From positions 62,001 through 126,000 of the forward strand of contig NZ_JAWRCU010000012.1 of NCBI RefSeq assembly GCF_033542235.1: 64,000 bases of DNA, given 5' to 3'. The position numbers were made by a program, and so were the translations under genes. The stretch comes from JAWRCU01 sp033542235. Its GTDB lineage: Bacteria; Pseudomonadota; Alphaproteobacteria; Rhizobiales; Rhizobiaceae. Below, in pieces: positions 1 to 8,675 of this stretch; within the stretch, counting starts at the first letter, position 1, and every line of letters starts with the position of its first letter. The notes beneath the pieces are model-generated. The model did not search any database. It was given only the letters and a program-made list of their open reading frames with translations, and was not told where the DNA came from.

Positions 1-1394
1 TTGCGCAGGTAGACGCCCCGCTCGAGCTGCTGCCGCCGCAGTTCATGAGTGTCGATGTCGGCTGGCGCACGGTTGCCCCGCACCGAGATCTTGGCGGCCC
101 GTCCGGCTGCCTCGCCCATCGCCATGCAGGTTGCCATCACGCGGATCGCGCCCATGGCCTCGTGGGTGGCGGAGATGCTCCTGCCCGCGACAAGCAGGTT
201 GGAGATCTTGTTCGGAACCAGCGAGCGATAGGGGATGTCGTAACAGTCGCCGCACCAGATCAGCGTGCAGCCGTCATCGGCCGGCCGGTGGATGTCGATC
301 GGATAGCTCGCAACGGCGATCGCATCCTCGAAGTGCCGGCAGGCGAGCACATCCTCTTGCGTCATGACATAGCGGCCGATGATGCGCCTGGTTTCGCGGA
401 TGCCGAGGAACGGCGCCGTCTTGGTGAAGTAGGCGTTTTCGAAGCCCGGCACGTAGTTGATGAGATAAGTGACGATGTCGTCGATCTGTGCGCGGCCCTC
501 GATCTCGCCTTTGGTCAGGCTTCGGGCGTCGGTGCCGTCGGTGCCCTTCACGCGGGTCATGTTGATCCAGACCTCGCCCTTCTTCAGGCCTGTGATGATG
601 ATCGTACGCTCGTTCGGGATCTGGAGGCCGCGCTCCTGCTTGGCTTTTGCCATCAACTCGCGCAGGCCGACGACGATGAACTGGTGGTTCTGGCCGAAAT
701 ATTCGGCCGGGATGAAGTCGGTCAGGTAAGTGCGCGCCTGGGGCGGGGCGTTGGCGATGCTCATGCGCAACTTGTCGGTATCGACCCCGCCGAGGCAGAA
801 CATCAGCGTGGGCGGCTGCATGCCGCCATCGGCATTGCCTTTCTCGCAGGGAACGCCCGCGCTGTAAGCAACGTCGGCGTCGCCGGTGCAGTCGATCACC
901 ACCTTGGCCAGGGTAGCCGTGCGGCCGCTCTTGCTCTCGGTGATGACGCCGCGGATCGTGTCGCCGTCCATCACGACGCCGGCGAAGAAAGTGTAGAAGA
1001 GGACGTCGACGCCGGCTTCCGTCAGCATTTCGAGCGCAACGGTCTTCACGGCCTCGGGCTCGACCAGCGTGATGCCCATGTGAAGTGGGCACGGCCGGTG
1101 CTCGCTGGCACCGTCACGCTCCTTGCGCAGCCGATCGATGAACTTCTGAGGCAGCCCGTCGATGATCTGGTTGCCCTTCTGGCCGAGGAACCCGAGCACC
1201 GGCAGGCCGATGGTCATGTTGCCGCCGACGAAGCTGCGACTTTCGATCAGGCCGACGCGCAGGCCGTCTTCCGAAGCGGCCAGCGCTGCCGTCAGGCCGG
1301 AGGGGCCGCCGCCCACGACCAGGACATCGTATTCGGCGGCCACCGGGATGCTTCGCGCCGGTTCTTCGATATGGCGGATTGCGGTTCTGGACAT
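1..1394 (-). CDS. FAD-dependent oxidoreductase, partial (C-terminus beyond left edge)
   Basis: An open frame reads from ATG at 1394 to the left edge without a stop, giving 464 visible residues. A dinucleotide-binding loop VVGGGPSG lies at about residues 26-33, followed by a typical FAD glycine-rich fold. Later segments resemble the FAD_dep_oxidored family (for example SISATHEAMGAIRVMATC near the C-terminal end). It is the last visible gene of an ABC-type sugar uptake operon and is separated from the binding-protein gene by a 230-bp gap holding a palindromic repeat. The substrate is unknown; by context it may oxidise a carbohydrate-like compound imported by the transporter. A long plus-strand frame (45-1529) is its antisense shadow. 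Confidence 0.85.
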   Translation of the reverse strand, partial: MSRTAIRHIEEPARSIPVAAEYDVLVVGGGPSGLTAALAASEDGLRVGLIESRSFVGGNMTIGLPVLGFLGQKGNQIIDGLPQKFIDRLRKERDGASEHRPCPLHMGITLVEPEAVKTVALEMLTEAGVDVLFYTFFAGVVMDGDTIRGVITESKSGRTATLAKVVIDCTGDADVAYSAGVPCEKGNADGGMQPPTLMFCLGGVDTDKLRMSIANAPPQARTYLTDFIPAEYFGQNHQFIVVGLRELMAKAKQERGLQIPNERTIIITGLKKGEVWINMTRVKGTDGTDARSLTKGEIEGRAQIDDIVTYLINYVPGFENAYFTKTAPFLGIRETRRIIGRYVMTQEDVLACRHFEDAIAVASYPIDIHRPADDGCTLIWCGDCYDIPYRSLVPNKISNLLVAGRSISATHEAMGAIRVMATCMAMGEAAGRAAKISVRGNRAPADIDTHELRRQQLERGVYLR

Positions 1395-1450
1395 TTATCG
1401 TTCCTCGTTTGTGTCCACGGCGGTTGTTGGCCACGGACCTATCCTTGCTT

Positions 1451-1548
1451 CGAGCATGATCCCGAAAAGTTGCAGACTTTTCGGACAAGATCATGCTGCA
1501 GTATTGAAGGGCTAGAGCAGGGTGAATGACTGCAATTCATCCTGCTCT
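1451..1548. repeat. RIME-like rhizobial palindromic intergenic element
   Basis: Two adjacent inverted repeats are visible. The first pairs GCATGATC (1454-1461) with GATCATGC (1489-1496) and CCGAAAAGT (1462-1470) with ACTTTTCGG (1476-1484). The second pairs AGAGCAGG (1514-1521) with CCTGCTCT (1541-1548), with inner GTGAAT/ATTCAT pairing. This composition is typical of the Rhizobium intergenic mosaic elements found in many copies in Rhizobiaceae and Phyllobacteriaceae. It lies inside the ABC operon, between the binding protein and the oxidoreductase, so the transcribed form would fold strongly and could alter downstream expression. Confidence 0.75.
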
Positions 1549-1624
1549 GGTGGCACCGCCCGGACCGGCATGGTCCGGACGATGGATTGACTGTGGCTTC
1601 ATGCCGTATCATCGACCGCCGGCT

Positions 1625-2920
1625 TCAGGCCGGCATCATTGGCTTGACCCGCTCGATGATGGAGGCGACCGCATCCTTGACCGGCTTGCGACCGAGCACG
1701 GCAAGCTGCACTTCTTCGAGCATGGTCGCCTGGGCGCGTGCAGCCTCCGGGAAGGGCGGGAAGGCAGCGCGCGCATTGGCGAGCACCTTCGCCTCGACCT
1801 TGGCCAGCGGGTTCTTTTCGATCAGCGCCGGGTCGGCATAGCTGGAGACCCGTACCGAACCATTCCCATTGAGGGCCATGCCGAGCGTGACGCGCTTGCT
1901 CGAGACCTCCTTGATGAACGACCACGCCAGATTCTTGTCCTTGGCGTTGCGTGGGATGACCATGCCCCATGCCTCCACCACCGAGGACATCGGCTTGCTG
2001 CCGGCAATGCTCGACGATCCGGGAAACTCGATCCCCTTAATCTTGCCAGGGAACTTGCTCTGCTCGGGATTGTTGAGCTGCGCGGAGCGGGCGAAAGGCA
2101 GGACGGTGAAGGCAGCGCGGCCCTGCTGAATCCAGGTCACCTGATCGTCGTTCTTGGTGGTGGCGTAGCTGCGCGGGAGCGCGCCGGCTTCGAACATGCC
2201 GCGCAGAACCTCGACACCCTGCTCCAGCGCGGCCGGATCGGGAACGAGCTTGAAGTCTCGGGTGATGAAGTCGCCGCCGAAGGCGCGCGCGAACATCACC
2301 GGAAACACGGCCAGATCGCTCGCCAGGATCATGCCGGTCACGGGTGTGCCCGACTTCGAGGTGAAGGTGAGTTTCTTGGCCTGCTCGACCAACTCCTCCA
2401 GGGTGGTCGGCGGAGCGGAGATTCCCGCCTCCTCCAGCAGCGCCTCGTTATAGAACAGGCCCTGGGTGGCGTGGCGCACCGGAATGCCGATCAGCTTGCC
2501 GTCGACCGTCATGCCCTCGACGAGGCCCGGCGCGATGTCACCGAAATCCTCGATCGCATTCCTGTCGAGGTAGTCCTTTAGCGGGTCGAAAAGCGATGCG
2601 ATCTCGGAGGTCGGCCGGTTGTCGACGATATAGCCGACGCCGTAGTCAGTCTCCGTCAGCCCCGCCTCGCGGAAGAGCCTGTCCTGGAGCGGATTGGAAT
2701 CGAATGTCGTGAAGGAGACATCGGCGTCGTTGGCGCCCTTCCAGTCCTTCAGCAAGTCGCCGTCGCCGCTGCCCAGCACCGTCTGATGCACCTTGTGGCT
2801 GAGCACGTTGAGGGTTTTGGCGGCAGCGAGGGCCGGACTGGCGGCCAGGGCGGCAGCCCCGGCGATGGCCGTGCCGAGGAAACTTCGCCGCGTGAGTTCA
2901 AATGTGAGCTTGTCTTTCAT
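1625..2920 (-). CDS. ABC transporter substrate-binding protein, family 1 (sugar type), Tat-exported
   Basis: 431 residues from ATG at 2920, preceded by a GGGAGGGT ribosome site. The N-terminus carries a twin-arginine signal (TRRSFLG, residues 10-16), a hydrophobic stretch and an ASPALAA-type cleavage region, so folded export by Tat is likely. The mature part has the layout of extracellular solute-binding family 1 proteins for sugars and glycerol-phosphate-like compounds (segment GTPVTGMILASDLAVFPVMF and the C-terminal domain). It should deliver substrate in the periplasm to the two permeases encoded just upstream. The ligand cannot be read from sequence. A longer frame starting at 3163 runs into the permease gene and is not the true start. 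Confidence 0.9.
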   Translation of the reverse strand: MKDKLTFELTRRSFLGTAIAGAAALAASPALAAAKTLNVLSHKVHQTVLGSGDGDLLKDWKGANDADVSFTTFDSNPLQDRLFREAGLTETDYGVGYIVDNRPTSEIASLFDPLKDYLDRNAIEDFGDIAPGLVEGMTVDGKLIGIPVRHATQGLFYNEALLEEAGISAPPTTLEELVEQAKKLTFTSKSGTPVTGMILASDLAVFPVMFARAFGGDFITRDFKLVPDPAALEQGVEVLRGMFEAGALPRSYATTKNDDQVTWIQQGRAAFTVLPFARSAQLNNPEQSKFPGKIKGIEFPGSSSIAGSKPMSSVVEAWGMVIPRNAKDKNLAWSFIKEVSSKRVTLGMALNGNGSVRVSSYADPALIEKNPLAKVEAKVLANARAAFPPFPEAARAQATMLEEVQLAVLGRKPVKDAVASIIERVKPMMPA

Positions 2921-2949
2921 GGGTACCCTCCCTTGCAGACGGTGATTGA

Positions 2950-3795
2950 TTATCCCTTGGTGGCGCCGGCCGTCAGTCCGGCGACGAGATAGCGGTTCAT
3001 GAGGCTGACGAAGATGAGGATGGGGGCGAGCTGCACGGACGAGGCGGCGAAGAGAATGCCCCAGTCCACGCCATCGATGGAACCGATCATCTCCGAGATC
3101 ACCAGCGGGGCAGTCTTCGCCCTCGTGGCGGTGAAGATGAAGGCGAAAAGGAACTCGTTCCACGCGAAGACGACGACGAAGATGGCGACCGCGAGGATGC
3201 CGGGCGCGGCCAGCGGGACCACCACCTTGCGCAGGGTCGTCAGCCGGCTGGCACCGTCGATCTCAGCCGCCTCGTCGAGCTCTCGTGGAATCTGGTCGAT
3301 GAAGGTGCGCATCAGGATGGTGCCGAGCGACACGAAGAAGGTCGCGTAGAGCACCATCAGCACGACATGTGTGTCGTTGAGGTTCAGCATGTTGATCAGC
3401 GGGAACAGCGGCAGCGTGACCACGATCGGCGGAATGAGCCTGACGACGATGAGGAACAGAACGCTCGCGTCTAGAAAGCGGCTGGAATTGCGCGAGTACA
3501 CATAGCCCGCACAGGTGCTGGTGATCACAGCCAGCGCCGTGGCGCCCGCCGTGATGATCGTGCTGTTTGCCAATCCGTCGAAGAAGGCGGACCAGCGGGT
3601 CCACAACGCGACGTAGTGCTCGAAGGTCGGCGTGAAGATGTAGTGCGGCGGAACCGCGAAGATCTCTTGTCCCGGCTTCAGCGACGACATTGCGATGAAG
3701 GCGATCGGAAACAGAGACCAGATGAGCAACGCCGCGACGGCAACGGTCTTACCCGCCCCGACGGCGAGACGTCTGGCGGAACGTCTAGTGCGCAT
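2950..3795 (-). CDS. ABC sugar transporter permease, MalG-type
   Basis: 281 residues with about six membrane segments. The cytoplasmic EAA loop that contacts the ATPase is clear (EAAEIDGASRLTTLRKVVVP, about residues 190-210). The N-terminal pattern (IWSLFPIAFIAMSSLKPGQEIF) is typical of the second, MalG-like permease of CUT1 sugar importers. Its start overlaps the end of the other permease by 11 bp, which indicates translational coupling. No ATPase gene of this importer lies inside the window; it may be beyond the left edge or shared. Confidence 0.92.
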   Translation of the reverse strand: MRTRRSARRLAVGAGKTVAVAALLIWSLFPIAFIAMSSLKPGQEIFAVPPHYIFTPTFEHYVALWTRWSAFFDGLANSTIITAGATALAVITSTCAGYVYSRNSSRFLDASVLFLIVVRLIPPIVVTLPLFPLINMLNLNDTHVVLMVLYATFFVSLGTILMRTFIDQIPRELDEAAEIDGASRLTTLRKVVVPLAAPGILAVAIFVVVFAWNEFLFAFIFTATRAKTAPLVISEMIGSIDGVDWGILFAASSVQLAPILIFVSLMNRYLVAGLTAGATKG

Positions 3796-4660
3796 TGGCG
3801 CTCACCTGTTTGCGGAGAATGAATACGTAGCCGGCGGCGAGCAGCAGCGCGACGATCACCATGATCCAGGCCGTCGCGGCGGCGGTGCCGAACGCGTTGT
3901 AGCTGAAGGCTTCCTGGTAAAGGTAGACGGCCACGACCTCGGTCATGCGGGCCGGCCCGCCATTCGTCAGCAGCCACACCTCCGAGAACATGCGAAATGC
4001 GAATATGTAGCGGAAGAGCAGCGCCACCGCGATCGCGGGGCCGAGCAGGGGCAGTGTCACGCGGCGGAAGGCCTGTAGTGGCGTCGCTCCGTCGATGCGT
4101 GCCGCCTCGTAGAGTTCGTTGGGAATCGCCAGCCGTGCCGCATAGAGGATGATGAAGGTGAAGGGCAGGTGCATCCAGATCGTCAGCAGCGCGATCAGGA
4201 TCATTGCGTGGCTGGGCTCGAATGACCAGTCGAGGATCGGCAGGCCCAGCGCTTGCAGCATCAGCGTAATGGGGCCCGCGTCAGGATCGAACAGGAAGCG
4301 CCACATGACGACGGCTGTCACCTCGCTGACCGCATAGGGCGCCATCACCGCGACCAGCAGCAGGCGGCGGAACGGCAGGCCGCTCGCAAAGAGCAGCGCC
4401 AGCAGCAGTGCCAGCGCGAGCTCGACGTGCACCGCCACGACGACGAGCACGACCGTATTCCACAGCGCCGAATGGAAGGCGGGGTCGGTCAGCACATGGA
4501 CGTAATTTTCCAGTCCGACGAAGGTCGGCGCCTGTCCGAAGGTAGACTGTGTGAGGCTGAGCCAGATGACGTAGATCGAGGGGAGGACGATGACGCTCAG
4601 GATCAGCACGTGAACCGGAGCAAGCAGCGGCATCAGATGGACGGCACTTCTGGTACGCAA
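3785..4660 (-). CDS. ABC sugar transporter permease, MalF-type
   Basis: 291 residues, start ATG 4660. The start MRTRSAVHLMPLLAPVHVLI and later segment QSTFGQAPTFVGLENYVHVL are hallmarks of the first permease (MalF/UgpA-like) of CUT1 importers. The EAA loop YEAARIDGATPLQAFRRVTL is visible at about residues 190-210. It forms the inner-membrane channel together with the overlapping MalG-type partner. It follows the LacI-family regulator with a 51-bp gap on the same strand, so both probably share a transcript. Confidence 0.92.
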   Translation of the reverse strand: MRTRSAVHLMPLLAPVHVLILSVIVLPSIYVIWLSLTQSTFGQAPTFVGLENYVHVLTDPAFHSALWNTVVLVVVAVHVELALALLLALLFASGLPFRRLLLVAVMAPYAVSEVTAVVMWRFLFDPDAGPITLMLQALGLPILDWSFEPSHAMILIALLTIWMHLPFTFIILYAARLAIPNELYEAARIDGATPLQAFRRVTLPLLGPAIAVALLFRYIFAFRMFSEVWLLTNGGPARMTEVVAVYLYQEAFSYNAFGTAAATAWIMVIVALLLAAGYVFILRKQVSANAH

Positions 4661-4711
4661 ACGGTCCTCCCTGAACCCTTCCTGCGCGATCTCTGCGTAT
4701 TCGGGTTGCGG

Positions 4712-5803
4712 TCAGTGGACCGCCTTCTGTCCCGCCTCGGGCAAATCGTCCTGCGATGGAGAGGGCACGACCGCAGCTGGCTGGTTCTCCAGGCCCGCCA
4801 GGCTGCGTACCGAATCCCTTACCTGCAGCGAGATGTTGAGTTCGATCTGATGCGGTGGCGACTGGTCGCCGGACATGCGGGCCCTGAGCCGATCCCAGAC
4901 CACACGTGCCATCTCGTCGAGAGGCTGCCTTATGGCCGTCAGCGCAGTCTTGCGTGCGCTCATCCAGGCATAGTCGTCAAAACCGATGATAGAGACCTGT
5001 TCAGGCACGTCGATGCGTGTCGCGGCCAGCGCGGAAAGCACGCCGAGCGTCGTCACGTTGGTGAGCGCCAGAACCGCAGTCGGCCTGGAGTGCCGCGCCA
5101 GCCATTGCTGGAAAATCTCGGCTCCGCGCTCGCCGTTCGAGCCCAGTTCGACGACGACCGGCGGCACTCCGATCGAGCTCAGCATGAAGGTTTCGGCTCC
5201 CCGCACGCGCTCTCTGATCGGGGCGAAGGACAGGTGCGAGGCAGCGATGACCACGTCGCGATGCCCGAGCGCCACGAGGTGGCGCGCGGCGATCTCACCT
5301 GCCTCGAAATTGTCGATCGCCACCGTATCGACAAACGAACCCTCCCTTTCAACGCGGTCGGCCAGCACCATGGGAAGGCGATGCGCCTCATCGGCGAGCA
5401 GCTGAGGCACCGTGTCCGAGCAGGGAACGGCAACCAGACCGGACGGTCGCCAGCCCAGAAGCGCGGCCAGCCGCGACTTTTCCACCTCCACATCGTCGCG
5501 CGAGCTTGCAACGATCACGTCGTAGCCGTCCTTGCCCGCCATCACCTCGAGCCTCGACACGAGCGAGGTGAAGAATGCGTCGTCGAGATCCGGAACCAGC
5601 ATGCCGACCACCTTGGCCTGGCCGGAACGAAGCTGCGAGGCGGCACGGTCGACCTGGTACGAGAGCTCGCGCGCGGCGCGCTCGACGCGCTCGCGGAGCT
5701 CGGCATTGACCGGTTTGGAGCCGCTGAAAACGTTCGAAACGGTCGCGATCGATACGCCCGCGAGCGTAGCAACATCCCTGATTGTCGGCCGCCGAGGCGC
5801 CAT
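4712..5803 (-). CDS. LacI-family transcriptional regulator
   Basis: 363 residues from ATG 5803. The LacI helix-turn-helix is at residues 7-26 (TIRDVATLAGVSIATVSNVF), followed by a hinge helix and a periplasmic-binding-protein-like effector domain (VVGMLVPDLDDAFFTSLVSR, then SIIGFDDYAWMSARKTALT near the C-terminal half). It is the first gene of the sugar-transport operon, and two palindromic operators lie 11-39 bp before its start, so autoregulation and control of the transporter are likely. A frame extending to 5995 crosses the operators and is not the real start. The effector is unknown. Confidence 0.93.
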   Translation of the reverse strand: MAPRRPTIRDVATLAGVSIATVSNVFSGSKPVNAELRERVERAARELSYQVDRAASQLRSGQAKVVGMLVPDLDDAFFTSLVSRLEVMAGKDGYDVIVASSRDDVEVEKSRLAALLGWRPSGLVAVPCSDTVPQLLADEAHRLPMVLADRVEREGSFVDTVAIDNFEAGEIAARHLVALGHRDVVIAASHLSFAPIRERVRGAETFMLSSIGVPPVVVELGSNGERGAEIFQQWLARHSRPTAVLALTNVTTLGVLSALAATRIDVPEQVSIIGFDDYAWMSARKTALTAIRQPLDEMARVVWDRLRARMSGDQSPPHQIELNISLQVRDSVRSLAGLENQPAAVVPSPSQDDLPEAGQKAVH

Positions 5804-5813
5804 CGATCGCCCT

Positions 5814-5842
5814 GTTAAACGTTTAACTGCTAAACGTTTAAC
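5814..5842. promoter_or_regulatory. Tandem LacI-type operators
   Basis: A perfect 14-bp palindrome GTTAAACGTTTAAC (5814-5827) is followed by a nearly perfect copy GCTAAACGTTTAAC (5829-5842, one mismatched pair). The centres are 15 bp apart. The central CG step flanked by AT-rich arms is typical of LacI/GalR-family operators. The pair sits between recQ and the LacI-family gene, just upstream of that gene, so the regulator probably represses its own operon by binding both copies. Confidence 0.8.
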
Positions 5843-5873
5843 CCGAACAATTTCGAATGGCAAGGGCGTCCTG

Positions 5874-7667
<1,794 letters not shown>

Positions 7668-7751
7668 GGAAAGAATCGAACTTGGAAAGTTGGCCTTGTT
7701 GAATAGCGAATTTCTTCTGCGGGCGCAGCATCGGACAGGCCTGCCCGCACG

Positions 7752-8453
7752 TCAGCCGTCCTCTTGCGCCTCTTTGAGAGCTTGCGCCTCGACCAGGAGA
7801 CCCTGGCGCTCGTACCGCTTGCGCGCGCGGCTGAACCGCACGACGACGGCGTGCCGTGTGCTCTTTGCTTTCGCCTTGCGCGTCAGATTGGCGTCCCCTC
7901 GTGGCAAGTACTCGAGGTCGTCGAGACCGACACAGCTCAGGCAGGCAGGTCCGCCTTCCTCCATCATCAGCAGGTCCCCGGTCTTGCCGCAGCGATGACA
8001 CTTCCAGTCGTGCTTGAGCGGCGACACGACCACGAGTTCGGGCGGATGGCTTGCCTTCTCGATGAGTGCCGCACGTTTTTTTTCGCTGAGCGCAGGCGAT
8101 ATGAAATGGGTGCAATAGTCTTTTTCGAGGTCGGCGTTGCCGCTCTTGCCGAAGCGCAAGTGAGGCCGCTCCGGCGTGCGAGCGACATAGACGGCCACGC
8201 TGGGCTGTAGCCCCCTTTGGTTCGCCCAGGCGCGAAGCATCTCCAGCGCCTCTAGTATGCGCGAGGGTTTGACATTCATGACTTGCTCCAGGCACGGAAC
8301 GCGTCCTTGCCGCCAGGCCCTCAGCATGCTCGGCGGCAGCCAGCGAACGCCGGTCAACACGTCAACGGGTGCCACATAACCGTTTTCCGCCAGCGCCTCC
8401 TCAGCCACCTTTATGACCCGGTCGTGAAGCTTGCTGCGGTTGTCGGAAGCCAT
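7752..8453 (-). CDS. DUF2293-like protein with a zinc ribbon
   Basis: 233 residues from ATG 8453. The C-terminal part (RHAVVVRFSRARKRYERQGL) matches my recollection of the DUF2293 family. The middle carries a zinc-ribbon-like pair, CHRCGK and CLSC, about 27 residues apart. The N-terminal half (LTGVRWLPPSMLRAWRQGRV) looks like a small helical domain. The function is unknown. It is divergent from the SWIM-SNF2 helicase gene across a 222-bp intergenic region and lies upstream of recQ, which suggests, but does not prove, a nucleic-acid role. Confidence 0.6.
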   Translation of the reverse strand: MASDNRSKLHDRVIKVAEEALAENGYVAPVDVLTGVRWLPPSMLRAWRQGRVPCLEQVMNVKPSRILEALEMLRAWANQRGLQPSVAVYVARTPERPHLRFGKSGNADLEKDYCTHFISPALSEKKRAALIEKASHPPELVVVSPLKHDWKCHRCGKTGDLLMMEEGGPACLSCVGLDDLEYLPRGDANLTRKAKAKSTRHAVVVRFSRARKRYERQGLLVEAQALKEAQEDG

Positions 8454-8675
8454 GGCTACGCCTCATTTGACCAACGATGAGACTAGTCCTCGACGGGGAC
8501 GGTGCCGATGTACATCGATACCCGAATTGATCGACAAGCACCAGCAGCCTCGGGAGCATGAGGGATCCGATGCCCTGACACAGACCAGACGAAGGCCGTT
8601 GTTAGATCTCGCTTGTGGTGACTGGTTTTAGGGTTATGTCTGGCGGCAGATTTTTGCGAATGGACCGGTACATAG

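Noticed and set aside
45..1529. 494-residue plus-strand frame
   Set aside because: It is antisense to the FAD oxidoreductase, which has a clear family motif; the plus frame shows no domain.
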